DNA of 64,000 nucleotides from Xanthoparmelia taractica (GCA_033085395.1 JANQBS010000002.1:248001-312000); one strand, 5' to 3'; numbered from the stretch's first letter, positions 11,153-22,742 are shown. Notes: generated by a model not told the origin, from the sequence alone. Numbers and translations are program-made.

Positions 11153-12632
11153 ATGGAGATTATTAATTGCTTGAGTTTCCTTCCCACAACCTACGATCCG
11201 CACATTTCTGATTTTTTCAGCGGAAACAACAGAAACATGAAAATGCAGTTCCCGATCCCAGAGGAGTTTCGCTCAGACCTTCGCTACGTCGAATCTCTTG
11301 ACGCACGAACCGACGAAGAGATCCTCGACTCCCTATCTAAATATGCACCTGTCACTTCGGAGAAGAACGTGTGGACTTTCTGGCACTCTGGAGTCCGCTC
11401 GATGCCGGGCTGGTGCCAGCGCAATGTTGTGAACTGGATCCGCCTGTGCGGCTCGTCATGGTCGATCCGTGTTCTCGATAACGTACCCGGCTCGCCGAAT
11501 AACGCACTCAAATGGGTTTCTGAAGAACTGCTTCCGGAAACCTTCGTCAAGGGCACAATGGTCGGCCCATATACTGGCCCGCACAGTGCGGATTTCCTAC
11601 GTGGCGCCTGCCTTTACCTTTACGGCGGTGTCTGGATGGATGTCGGTATTGTTCTTATCCGTCAGCTTGACAACATCTGCTGGAGGCAGCTTGAGGACCC
11701 TAAGTCGCCTTTTGAGGTCTCGGTTCCATGGATGTATGGCACAGTCATGGCAAATCATTTTGTCGCAAGCCGGAAAGATAATCCATTTATCAAGCGCTGG
11801 TAAGTGAGCTAGATTTTCCTTCTCCGTTATTTGTTCGAGGAGAATGGGCAAGGAAGTGTAGGAAGAGAGCCATAAAGACCAGCCCAGACGGCGACAAACA
11901 GAATCTGTTTCGATTTGTACCGGTCCTTGTCGCTCTTTGATCTGTATTTTGCTTTTTGATAGCATAAATATATGCTTATGGCATACTAACACTACAAGGC
12001 ATGATCTTTTTGTTCACCTATGGAAAGATCGTACCAATCCCGGCGGCATAATTGAGAACCCTCTGGTCTCTTTCGGCAAAGAAGTGAAGTTCGAGGACTC
12101 ACAGGCAAGGAACTTCCATTGGGAGTTCAAAGTCGAACCCCGCACGGTTATGGAATACATCGGGCAGGTTCTGGCATGGTTGCGCTTGTGCATGCTCGAA
12201 GACCCAACGGACGGATTCGACGGCGCCGAGTACTATGCGAACAAGGTCCTGCTGTTTGACTCACTGTCCGAGGATTGGGGCGCCGAAGAAGCAATTGGTT
12301 TCTCAGGTCAAGATCTCTTCGATGTGCTGGCCACAAGGCGAGATGTAGACATGGAATCAGAGGAATACCAAAAGGCGTATAAAACCATTTGGAGGCTGCT
12401 GACACAGTCAAGCATGCAAAAGATCACGCATGGGAAAGAGCTGACGAAGGGTCTTGCGCTGGGAGTTCTGTGGGATATGAAGGAGAATGAGGGAAAGGAC
12501 ATAGCACCTGGGACCTTCGCAGAACTGCTCCGTTACGGCAGTGTACATTTCGAGCAGGCGCGGGATGCAATCAAGTATGTTGAGGCTCAGAAGCCGACGT
12601 ATAGGATCAAAAAGGGTTTGCTAGAGCCATAG
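11153..12632 (+). CDS. Capsule-type polysaccharide biosynthesis glycosyltransferase
   Basis: Exons 11153-11799 and 11999-12632 are joined by a 199-nt GTAAGT...TACTAAC...AAG intron and give 426 residues. The junction restores the tryptophan in RWHDLFVHLW. The protein looks like the fungal family annotated as capsule polysaccharide biosynthesis protein, related to GT32 DXD-sugar transferases. Key pieces are WTFWHSGVRSMPGWCQRNV at ~75, then FLRGACLYLYGGVWMDVGI, where the GG-x-W-x-D element corresponds to the nucleotide-sugar/metal site. No signal peptide or membrane segment is obvious. An in-frame second ATG at 11237 (MKMQFPIPEEFR) matches the usual family start and may be the real one. Substrate and product are unknown. 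Confidence 0.8.
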
Positions 12633-12639
12633 ATTCCTT

Positions 12640-13165
12640 GAAATACGACGATACTAGCTTTTTTCTTGAAGCGTTTAATTAACAACTCGAATTAAGCTTT
12701 TAGCGAAATTATTCTCAATAAGAACTTCTCGAGATCTATAAACTTTATAAAATATTAAATAAACGCTTCGCTATAAAAGTAAATTAATAAGACTTTATAA
12801 ATCTTATCGCTTTTCTTAATAATAGCGATATTCTTTAATTAATTAATTTTTATACTCGTGTCTATTCAAACTATAAAGAATAATTACGATCTGCTATGTA
12901 GACGTTGTTTAGTAGGGAAATCTTAAGAAAAATCGCGTCGCTCTAGGATAAAAACCCTTCCTTTCTCTATATTCTACTTTATCTAGTTATATATTTCATA
13001 ACTATATTCGTATTCTTTATGATAATCGAGTGCCTTTAAATATTATTTATATATTGCGTCTCTAATCTTATCTTTTACACTAATTTTATCAAAATAAAGA
13101 TAGAACACGTAGTACTGTAGTTGTATTGGCTAAGGAGTACTAGCTAGGAAAGCGAGATTATGAGG
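12640..13165. other. AT-rich block, possible RIP-degraded relic
   Basis: About 0.5 kb rich in A and T (TTAATTAATTAATTTTTA-like runs, many TA dinucleotides, few CA/TG) contrasts sharply with the roughly balanced flanks. No open frame of useful length is present. The look is that of sequence eroded by C-to-T mutation (repeat-induced point mutation), but no parent element can be recognised by eye. Confidence 0.55.
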
Positions 13166-13180
13166 CACGCCTTAGCGTGT

Positions 13181-13199
13181 CACGTGATCTAGTCACGTG
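13181..13199 (+). promoter_or_regulatory. Paired CACGTG E-box palindromes
   Basis: Two CACGTG hexamers (13181-13186 and 13194-13199) are embedded in a larger inverted repeat, TCACGTGA / TCACGTGA. They lie about 180 bp upstream of the lipase start. In fungi such sites are bound by bHLH factors of the Cbf1/Pho4/SREBP type; binding here is inferred only. Confidence 0.5.
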
Positions 13200-13380
13200 A
13201 CTCGAATTTCAACATATCAATCGGCCAATTGTATCATTCCATTTGGAGCAAGATGAGGTAACTTCGACTCCCCGCCGGACTTCTACATTGTGACGATGAG
13301 GCCGGCTCGTGAGGGAGAATAATGGAGCAAGAGACGAGGGCATCCGAGCCACAGCGCTGAGCTCTGTTTCCCGCCTTCTT

Positions 13381-14519
13381 ATGGCATACTCAATCGCCCT
13401 GGCAACAAGAAGATGCTGTCCAAGACGTCTCTTCTCTACAACCAACATTCGACATTTCACCGCGTCAGCTCTACGCCATGACTCCCCAGACCCTCGAATC
13501 TCTGACCTCGGCCCCACAATCACAGACGACTATGCCACAATACGCGCCAAATACCGTGTGTCCTCATCCCATCCCCTGCTCAAACGCCCTTTCTAAACAT
13601 CTACAGGAACACCCAGCAACCCCATCGTCCTCGCCCACGGCCTCCTCGGCTTCGACGAGCTCCACCTAGTCGGCAAGCTCTTCCCAGGCGTCCACTACTG
13701 GCGCGGCATCACCGAAGCCCTCCAAGCCAACAACATCGAAGTAATCCTCACCTCCGTCCCCCCATCCGCCTCAATCGAAGAGCGCGCCGCAAAACTAAGC
13801 CACGACATCGAAAAGAAAGCCCACGGCAAGAGCGTCAACATCGTCGCGCACAGCATGGGGGGACTGGACGCCCGATACATGATCAGTCGGCTCAAGCCGC
13901 CGAATGTAAAAGTGCTGAGCTTGACCACGGTCGCGAGCCCGCACCGCGGTTCCGCGTTCGCGGACTATGTATTTGAGCAAATCGGGCCGGAGAATCTGCC
14001 GCGGATGTATCGCGCGCTGCAGCTGATGCGCATCGAGACGGGGGCCTTCAGCCAGCTGACGAGGCGGTACATGGTGCGGGATTTCAACCCCAAGACGCCC
14101 GATCGCGAGGGCGTGCGGTATTTCTCCTACGGCGCCATGGCCACGCCGCCCCTTTGGTCCGCGTTTCGGCAGCCGCATCGGATTGTGGAGAAGGAGGAGG
14201 GACCGAATGATGGGTTGGTTAGCGTGGCGAGCTCGCGGTGGGGGACGTACAAGGGGACGCTGGTTGGTGTTAGTCATTTGGACTTGATCAACTGGACGAA
14301 TCGGTTGAGGTGGCTTGTTTGGGAGATGACGGGGAATAAGAGAAAGTGAGCGGACGACGAGCGATTTCGTGGAGGGGATGTGGTGGCTGACTCGGTTGCA
14401 GCTTCAATGCCATTGCTTTCTATCTGGATATTGCAGGTAAGCTATGCGAGATTCGTGGAGAGCAAAAGGCCTCTCAAGCTGACTCGCACGAAGACATGCT
14501 TGCCCAAGAGAATTACTAG
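13381..14519 (+). CDS. Mitochondrial-type alpha/beta-hydrolase lipase
   Basis: Four exons (13381-13555, 13607-14345, 14402-14436, 14494-14519) with introns of 51, 56 and 57 nt sum to 324 residues. The start gives a presequence without acidic residues and rich in arginine/serine (MAYSIALATRRCCPRR, then LFSTTN), suggesting a mitochondrial matrix destination. The body is a triacylglycerol-lipase-like alpha/beta hydrolase: oxyanion-region HGLLGFD, nucleophile elbow H-S-M-G-G at ~155, and the later GPNDGLVSVASSRWG and VSHLDLINW segments supplying the likely Asp and His of the triad. The tiny third and fourth exons restore the conserved tail FNAIAFYLDIADML. Stopping at the in-frame TGA after exon 2 would lose that tail. 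Confidence 0.85.
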
Positions 14520-15261
14520 ATGCTCTCTGCCGGCATCGCTGCGCTGTGCATACGCTCCGATATACAGTATAAAGACTGCACGTCTTATGGAGTCTTCGGA
14601 TAAGGTCGTTCAGGATCTTCTACGCGGGTGTCTGGTGTGCATATATCAAACCTGAGACAGGGGAAGCTCGAGGGCTGCTCTGCGGGCTTTGCTTTGCCCA
14701 GCGTAGCAGGAAGGGCAAGGGCAGATTGAAGGTGAAAGTTCGGAAGATGCAAGATGAGGTGAAGGTCAGTGTACTCTCAAGGCCAGATCCAACTGAAGGA
14801 TGCTTGAAGCACAAGAATTTGATCATGTGCATAAATATAGACATATAATTCAACGACCAATAAATTTGGGATGAAAGCACAATATAAACCCACTGAGACG
14901 TTCCTAGTAGAACTTCTACTCTTCATCCTTGCCCCTTGCCCCTTGCCTCAAGAAGCTTTGTTGGATATCATCGCTCCAATGGCCATCCATCAACAACCAT
15001 GCTTGATCCACATCCTCTCAAGTGAAAGCCAAAAGTAGCTCCTAATAATACACAAGAGCATTGAACGCTCTTCACTTAACGCCATACGCTTCGTAGCACT
15101 TCACGCACCACATACGAGTGCTTTGCAACAGGTGTCCCCAAATTGTGTTCGCCCGTACTCCACGCTTGCAGTAAGAAAACGGTCGTTCGTTAGTACGCCT
15201 TTCGAGATCAGGACACGGTTACGTATTAGCTACTGTGCGAGCGTAGCAGGATCTAGGTTTA
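14520..15261. other. Convergent 3' region, no gene seen
   Basis: The stretch lies between the convergent lipase and histidine-kinase genes. It should hold both 3' UTRs; I see no coding or structural feature in it. Confidence 0.4.
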
Positions 15262-18200
15262 TCAGCAACAAATCTTCGAAGCTGTCAAGACGCAACAACG
15301 TACCCTTTCCATGGATATTGGATCTTGCATCTGTGCACTGAGTAACCCCGGACTTTCTGCCCCCCCGTCTGCGTTGAGTGGTACCGCACTCGTGATAGCC
15401 CGATTTTCCAGCGGCGGTCTCTTTGCCCCTTTCGCAATACCCACACCTCCAGAATGACTGCCAGAGTTCTTGTTCGGCTCGGGCATTTCGTCCTTGGCAC
15501 TCAACCTCGCGTCTTTGCCTCGCTCCAGAAGCTTGCCGCCAAGGGTGGCGCATTTGAGTATGGTCTGCATCATCTGATTTTGCTTTAATGGCTTTGTGAG
15601 ATATTCATCCATCTGTGCTTGGAGACATTTCTCCCGGTCGCCCATCATGGCGTGTGCTGTAAGGGCAATGATTGGTGTCCGTGACAGGCCTTCCGCTCGC
15701 TCCCACCCGCGAATTTCCTTGGTGGCTTCAAATCCGCCCATTACGGGCATCTGCACATCCATCAGAATCACATCATAGCGCTTCTTTTTGACTGCATCTA
15801 AAGCTTCTTGACCGTTGTTGGCGACGGTGACCCCATGATGATACTTCTCAAGGATCTTGACAGCTAGGCGCTGATTGACTTCGTTGTCTTCCGCAAGGAG
15901 TATATCGAACGACTTGCTGACATCTGAGATGGACGTTGTCTGGCGGCCTTCCAAAGCAGGAAGCATGCCATTGCCGAGGTCGACAGCGGTACAAGGTGTG
16001 GTCATGTAAGAGGCCACGCCAAGATCAAGGGCGGATTTCATACTGACAGAGACGACGGGGGCAAGAAGGACGATGGGCACGTAGCGGAGAGCATCGTGAT
16101 TACGAAGATGGACTGCAGTATCCATGCCGTCAACAAGAATGACGTCGTAGGGAAGACCACCGTGCTCGCCCTTTGTTGGTGAGCCCGGAGGAGCTGGGCG
16201 AGGGACCTGGGTTTCGTTATCGACGACTACGGGCTTCAGTTCGAGTTGCTTGAGCATCTTGGTGATTTCCTGCGAGCAATTCGTTTTGCCCTTGTCGACA
16301 AACAGCACCGTATGATGTTTGTAGGCACTCAACGAAGACATAACACCGCTTAGATCTTGTGAGGCCCGCTTCGTAACGCACGTGAATGAGAAAGTGCTGC
16401 CTTTACCATAGACAGAGTCGACCCACAGTTTACCGCCCATCAATTCAACAAGCTTCCTTGAGATTGAAAGGCCTAAACCAGTACCCCCAAACTTTCGAGT
16501 CGTGGAGCCGTCAGCTTGTTGGAAGGTGTCAAAGATCAAATCCTTTTTATCGGCTTGAATGCCAATGCCACTATCGGAAACCTGGAACTCAAAAGCGTAT
16601 TCGTCACTGGCCGGGTTCATGTTCGAAGCTTTCCGTATGGTAAGCTTGACTTCTCCATGCTCAGTGAACTTGATAGCATTTCCGACAAGGTTCAGTATAA
16701 TCTGGCGCAGACGGTAGGGGTCACCAATAACGTAGTCAGGGACGGAGCTGTCGACCTGATAGGCAAGATTCAGGAACCTGTCGTTCGCCTTCACCGCCAG
16801 CGTCTTCAGTGCGCTAAAGACGCTGCCTCGCATGGAGAAGCTGATCTTCTCCATTACCATACGATTAGCCTCTATCTTGGAGATGTCCAGAATGTCGTCG
16901 ATGATGGTTAGTAAGCTGTTGGCGAGGTTGTGAACGATGTTCAACATTTCCCGCTGGTACTGTGTAAGATCGGTGTCCAAGGTTAACTGTGACATTCCAA
17001 TTATGCCATTCATTGGCGTCCGGATCTCGTGACTCATATTTGCGAGAAACTCAGACTTTGTCCTATTTGCGAACTCCGCTGTCTCCCTGGCGGCCGTATT
17101 CCTTTGAATGCTGTCTCTAAGATTGGAAATCATCTTGTTGATCTTCTGCTTCAGATCATCCATCTCCCCTGACGCTTCAACAGAAATCAACTTGGTGAAG
17201 TCTCCGTCGGTGGCCGCGTCGGTGATCTGCCCGAAAGCTCTCACTTGGGATGTCAAGTTTTCAGCCATGGTATTGACATCCTCGGTAATTTCTTTCCATC
17301 GGCCCTTGGCGTTGTTCACGTTGGCCTGGCCACCCATCTTTCCGTCAACACCAACATCCCGAGCTACTCTCTTCAACTCGCGAGCGAAAGTATCCAGTTG
17401 GGTAACCATATCGTTGATGGTGACTTTTAGTGTAAGCACCTCGCCATGGGCGGGCACTTCGATCTTTTGACTTAGATCCCCACGAGCAATTGCTTGTGTG
17501 ACATCGGAAATGCCTCGCACTTGCTGCGTCAGATTGTTTGCCATGGTGTTGACGTTTGTCGTGAGTTCGGCCCATTTGCCTTCCACCTCGTGTACGTTGG
17601 CCTGCCCGCCAAGCGTACCATCTGTGCCAACTTCACGAGCAACTTTGCTGACCTCAAAAGCAAAGTTGTTGAGTTTGTCCACCATGGTGTTGATGGTAAC
17701 TTTCAAGTCCAAAATCTCACCGCTAACTTCGGCAGTCACCTTTCGGCTCAAGTCCCCTTTTGCGACAGCTTGAGTGACAGACGCAATCTCACGAACCTGG
17801 GTTGTAAGGTTGTTCGCCATGAGGTTGACAGTTTCGGTTAAGTCTTTCCAAGTGCCTTCTACATCGTCCACAGTAGCTTGTCCTCCAAGGACACCATCGG
17901 TGCCGACAGCTTTAGCAATCCTGGTGACTTCGGAGGAGAATTGTCTCAGCTGGTCAACCATAGAGTTTATGGTCGTTTTGAGCTCCAAAATCTCGCCTTT
18001 GCAGTTGGCTGATATCTTCTTAGTCAAGTCACCTCGAGCAACAGCTTTTGTCACAGCAGCAATATCCCGGACCTGACTTGTCAACCTGTCGGCCATCACA
18101 TTGACGTTGACAGTGAGGGTCTTCCACTCGCCCTTGACACCTTCGATCTGAGCTTGTCCACCTAAAACGCCTTCGGTGCCAACATCTCCAGCAACTCTGG

Positions 18201-19313
18201 TAACCTCTGCAGCGAAAGTTCTTAGCTGATCCACCATGCCATTGATAGTTTGCTGTAATTGTGCGATTTCTCCTTGAGCAGGTCGCTGAATCTTCTTGTC
18301 AAGGTTACCTTCCGCCACGGCTGTAGTCACTTCGGCGATCTCTCGAACTTGCGAAGTTAGATTTGAAGCCATCTGATTGACTGCGTGGTGTCAGTAGAAT
18401 GTATTGCACTCAGATCGATCAGAGAGTATTCGTTACCATTTTGCGTGAGATCCTTCCACACTCCACTGACCCCAGAGATTTGAGCCTGCCCACCAAGCTT
18501 GCCTTCTGTGCCGACTTCAAGGGCAACCCTGGAGACTTCATTTCCAAAAACCTGTAGTTGATCCACCATCGTGTTGATCGTCCGTTTGAAGCTATCGATT
18601 TCAGAATCCATCTCCTTCGCATGCACCTGGATCTTTTGACTAAGGTCGCCATTTGCCACGTTCGTGATAATGGTTCCAATTTCTCTGAGGGCCTTTCTGA
18701 AAGCATCGTTCGCCTGTTGATGCTTCCAAAGCTCACGCCGAACGTCTTCGAGATTCTCGTCCTTGACAGCCTCGAAACTACGTGCTGCGTGCTCCTTCTG
18801 CTCAAGAAGCTGGTCCTTCACCTCAACGATGGTCTGATTTTGGGCCTTTATGTGCTCTGCCTGCTGCTCGACATGATCCCGGAGATGCCCCAGGTCGTCT
18901 TCAGTAAAAGTAAGATTATTGCCGGCAAGGAGATTCGTGACTCGAGCTTGTCGGGAAGATCCTGAAAGCTGGCGGACTGGTAAAGAGACCCCTTTTCGAG
19001 CTGAACCTATTGAGCCATTCGCAAATGGCGATGACGGTCCGCTAGACTCATTGGGGGTATCGGGAAGGACTTGATGGTTGACGGTGTTGGCCTTGCTTTC
19101 TAGATACTGGATCCGGGTTGCAAGGGCGGATAGCTCGCTTTCGAGAGTTTCTTTCGAAGCGATACTTATGCCAGGCAGTGAGAGTTTTTTGTTTGTTGTA
19201 CCGTTCTTCTGATAGATGTTGAATTCTGGTGGGTTGTAGGGGGGAGCACCATTCCTAGCCAGACCGCGCACGATGCTAGCTGCCGCGGAGAGCGTTGCTT
19301 CGACAGAAGACAT
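15262..19313 (-). CDS. nik1: Group III hybrid histidine kinase (Nik1/Os-1 type)
   Basis: Two exons (19313-18437 and 18380-15262) with a 56-nt intron encode 1331 residues, the usual size. After a ~200-residue soluble N-terminus come six HAMP-type units at ~92-residue spacing, each with a core like VTQAVAKGDLSRKV and a GGQA element. They form the poly-HAMP sensor of this class. HisKA follows with phosphoacceptor histidine in MSHEIRTPMNG (~740), then the ATPase with N-box NLVGNAIKF and G-boxes GTGLGLSISRK. The receiver has phospho-acceptor Asp in ILMDVQMPVMGG (~1160) and the lysine of YLTKPLK. In fungi this cytoplasmic protein senses osmotic stress, feeds the Ypd1-HOG pathway, and mediates sensitivity to dicarboximide and phenylpyrrole fungicides. 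All catalytic residues look intact. The extreme C-terminus (CCVLTASKICC) is unusual and might hide another intron. Confidence 0.97.
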
Positions 19314-20263
19314 TATAAGGTCGGCGCTGTTGGTCGGAGTGAGGGGCAGATGTGAGTATTACTTTGTATTAAGAGGCTGCAGCTCAATCCCGTAGGTGCA
19401 TAACGCTGGGATGGACTCGGACGATATAAAGAAGGCTTCCGACTTGGATCTACCAGAGATCACAAGTAAGCGCTGCTTGGTCTGCACATTGGACGGCCCT
19501 AATCCAGGTTTGAGGGATGGGAAAGGTTGAGTGTAAGGCGGGAGGTTGGAGGCTTCGTAGTTGGCGGGTGAAGGGGGTGCGATGGTGTACAAAGGAAGGT
19601 AAGGTCGACAAGGTGGGCGAAAAGGGAGTCTGGATGGCTCAAGGTGTATTGTTTAAATTATGTAAGGAGAGAATGGTAGAGTATATGGGTTTTGTTCAGA
19701 TTGGAGTCATGAAGACACTGTCGCCATGAGCAAAAGCGTTTAGAAAAATCGCTGGTCTGTCCATCTTACTATATTATGTGGGGTCCAAAGAGCCCCCCTG
19801 TTCTTTTTGACAGCCACGCATTAAATTCCGTACTACGCTAACAAACGATAGGGGGCTACGGCAGAGCGATGTAATGACAGCACATAATTCACTTTTCTGC
19901 CTCTGTGACGGCTTTACATTATGTACCTATACAACGCCTGACCATATTAGCGAAAAAGAAGTGGTTTACGGACTGATGTTTCTCTACCTTGATCAAGCAG
20001 TAGAAAAGAGAGCAAGGAGGGTCTGAAAAAATACGGGGAAAATGTATCTTCCCAAACTTATGCAAAAGGATTTAGGTTGAGAGCATTAGCGAACCGTCAT
20101 TTAGCCTTTCAACATCCGCCACCGGCGTCATACAGTATATCATTTTACTTTATCCATTATCCCTTTCGTCCCCTCGCACATGGGAAACCGCTACAAAAAA
20201 AGAAAAAAAGGGGTCCGTTATGGAGTACAACTAAGGTATCTACTTCCGTATAATTCAATACTA
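19314..20263. other. Upstream region of the histidine kinase gene
   Basis: This 0.95-kb intergenic stretch holds the promoter and 5' UTR of the minus-strand kinase gene and the 3' end of the acidic protein gene. No additional gene or repeat was seen. Confidence 0.4.
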
Positions 20264-21423
20264 CTATTTTCGCACCCTCCTCGCGTGCTTGACCAGGTTC
20301 TCAATCACACCCTCAAACGCCTCTTTATCCCCCACAGCACTATCCCTTCTCTTTAGCCAGTACTCCAACATCTCGCTGGCTTTGGCAGTCAGCTCCTCAA
20401 GCTTTCTCACATGCGCTTGCAATTCATCATCCGTCATATTGCATAGGGCAGCACGCGTCGTCGCGCATAGCATCTTGGTGCTCTGAAGATCGAGCTCTGG
20501 AGCAGAAGGTGGCCCTTTTCTCCGCCGGCTCGCCTTATTGCTTGATGGCTGGTCCACAGAGGCAGAGCTTGCATTGTCTTGTTTTAATTGTACATGAGAC
20601 CCCGTCCGACGGCCGTCTGCTGGTGACTGAGAGCGATTGCGTAGATGTATGGAGGGTAGGATGAGCTTCTTTTGCTTCGATGCGGGTAATATCTCGTCAA
20701 GGTCTACTGGCACTCCTAAAGACACAAGGAAGAGGCGCCGAATTCGTGATCGCACCCAATTCGGAGGTTGCAACGGCGGCGGAGCAACGAGTTGGGACCA
20801 TAAAGAGAGGCTTCGATCTGTAAGGAATATAGAGTTTTGGTCGGATGGCGGCGGTGGGGCAGGAGGATAGGTCTGCTTGGTAGAGGGAAATAGTTCGTCA
20901 AGATACGGATTGGTCGCGGCTATAATATCGTCAAGAGTATCTAGCTCGCTCAAATTAAGTAGTGGCTGTGAGAGGTTGATCAGCTTCGATACTATACGGA
21001 GCGATGACAGTAATGAAGCGCTTTAAGGAGTTTGATGCCCAGAAGGGTCATACTAACAAAAGGACATGTCGAAGGCGGCAGAGACTGGCCAGACTGTGCA
21101 GCTGGGTCCGTCTCTGCCGGGGCTTCGTCTAGTCTTGGAGGTTGCTCAAAGCCCTCATCAAAATCGCCAAATTCTTCATTCTCAGAACCTGCTTCAAAGT
21201 CGTCGAAGTCATCCCCAAACCCTTCACCGGCATCTGCATCCGTGTCATTACCAGCCTCGTCATGTTTTGACTCAACACTTTCATCTTCAGATGCTTCATA
21301 ATCCATGGGACCGAAACCACCATCTGCTGCGATTGGTGAGGCGTCTTCTACTGGAGGTTTGTGTCGCCTGGGCTTGGAAAGCTTGGATCTATCTGACTCA
21401 GTCATTGGCTCGCTGGACAACAC
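20264..21423 (-). CDS. Acidic protein with FxxF motifs (aftiphilin-like trafficking candidate)
   Basis: Two exons (21423-21058 and 20965-20264) joined by a 92-nt GTTAGT...CAG intron give 355 residues from the ATG at 21423; the junction reads TCPF-PLLNLSELD. Residues ~30-90 are strongly acidic with repeated phenylalanines (GFGDDFDDF, EFGDFDEGF). These match the [DE]-F-x-x-F peptides that bind clathrin-adaptor ear domains. Around ~180-250 is a tryptophan-rich part (LWSQLVAPP, WVRSRIRRLFL), and the C-terminus is helical with LEELTAKASEMLEYWLKRRD. The layout recalls aftiphilin-like proteins, but this is an inference from motifs only. Conserved-looking sequence continues upstream across in-frame stops (see 21439-22216), so this CDS may be the surviving 3' part of a longer gene. 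Confidence 0.6.
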
Positions 21424-21438
21424 CCAGCAGCAAGTATT

Positions 21439-22216
21439 TTACTCGCCTGATACATCTCCCTTCTTCTCAACAACGTCAGGCTTTGCATCTCCTTCTCGAA
21501 TGTCAAAAGCATCGGTGCCTGGAATTTCTCCATGGCTTGGCTTAGAATCCACTTTTGTGATTACGGTCGTAGGGATTGGAATGTCGGGAGAGATGCTGTC
21601 ACCTCGGTCCTCAACAACAGGGGCTGTATCGCTCTCAGGAGCTTGCAGGATAACATCTGGGACAGCGTCTGCCTGTCTTTTTGCATGTGCGGCAGTGCCG
21701 GGAACATCTCCGTGACTTGGGGATTCGGGATCAACCTTCTCCACAACCATCTTCGGTATGGGAATGTCTCTTGAGGTAGGCGATTGATCTTGCTGACCCA
21801 TGCTTGAAGGCCTGCTTCCGCGACCTGCTGGCACGGCGCCTTGTTCTCCTCCAGTGTAATTAGCTGTGCCAGGGGCTTGTGCATAGCTGTCTCCATCATC
21901 GGCCTAGCACTAGTGAGCTTTATGCTCAGACAACCGAAGACCTGGGTAAATTGACCTTTTCAACACTCGTCCTAGGAATAGGAGAGCTTCGTTCTGAGTG
22001 TGAGTTCCGAGCCTCTTGCGCATCCGAAAACACATCATCTTCGGCCTCTGATACCTCTTAGACCACAGTAAGCAGCTGCTTTATGAGATCTTCCATTTGG
22101 AAGCTTGAAAGACGCGATAACGCACCCAGATCATGCGCGCCAGGGTCTTCAAGCTCGACGCTCTTGTGAGGAGGGACTAGTGTAGGGCTCTTGGGAGGAT
22201 GAGAGAGATCTGCCAT
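21439..22216 (-). pseudogene. Decayed 5' part of the acidic repeat protein gene
   Basis: Upstream of the acidic CDS the minus strand still reads as protein. A start MADLSHPPKSP (22216) runs to a TAA at 22058-22060, continues as EVSEAEDDVFSDAQE, changes frame near 21900-21950, continues to a second TAA at 21439-21441, and then joins the downstream frame. Imperfect ~40-residue repeats are visible: SPIPRTSVEKV; PIPKMVVEKVD...PSHGDVPGT; PIPTTVITKVD...PSHGEIPGT, each of the last two ending in ADAVPD- or DAKPD-like text. Candidate GT-AG introns that would skip the stops are only 30 and 38 nt, shorter than any other intron in this window. I therefore favour real lesions, but unusually short introns remain possible. 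Confidence 0.55.
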
Positions 22217-22535
22217 TTTGAGATGGTAGACTGGCTGCCTTAGTATTGAGCGTCCGGAAGAAGTCACTGCAGAAGACAAAGATCTTTGTTAGACCAACTC
22301 TTGGCGGTAAAGGGAGATAGAAATCTACCCCCACTTAGTGTGAGGCTTACTTGGTACCGCTTTTAAAATACGGTACTCTAATCAAAACAATATAATAATA
22401 CTTATCTTTCATCTTTAATCTTTTTTATTTACGCTAAATAATTGAAGACTCAAAGTTTTAATATGCGTTCTTCGCGTTTTCCAAATCAGTAGATATGCAG
22501 TTATAGATTATTGAAAGTTACCAGTATATTTTGGT

Positions 22536-22577
22536 ACAAGTGGCGATTTGTAGTAAAGCCACTTGTGTAAAATCGCC
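22536..22577. repeat. Overlapping inverted repeats near tRNA-Pro
   Basis: A perfect 9-bp inverted repeat (ACAAGTGGC at 22536-22544, GCCACTTGT at 22558-22566) overlaps a second one (GGCGATTT at 22542-22549, AAATCGCC at 22570-22577). The two hairpins are mutually exclusive. They lie in an AT-rich stretch just beyond the 3' end of the tRNA gene. Confidence 0.6.
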
Positions 22578-22694
22578 TGTACGATAGCACTAGTAGCTGC
22601 TTCTGCCAAGAGATTTTGTTATTGCCAACTAAAAATTCATTGGTAGATTATATGAATAAGGATGAAAAGTCATGAAGTAGGGTAAGTGGAAAAT

Positions 22695-22703
22695 AAAAAA
22701 AAA
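22695..22703 (-). terminator. Pol III terminator of tRNA-Pro
   Basis: A run of nine T on the minus strand begins four bases after the discriminator base of the tRNA. Such a run is a strong RNA polymerase III terminator and argues that the interrupted tRNA gene is transcribed as a unit. Confidence 0.8.
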
Positions 22704-22742
22704 CCTGGGCTGAACTGGGATTTGAACCCAGGACCTCTTACA

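Noticed and set aside
13309..13380. Upstream in-frame start for the lipase
   Set aside because: The frame upstream of 13381 begins at an ATG-less or poorly supported region, while the ATG at 13381 directly gives a good mitochondrial presequence.
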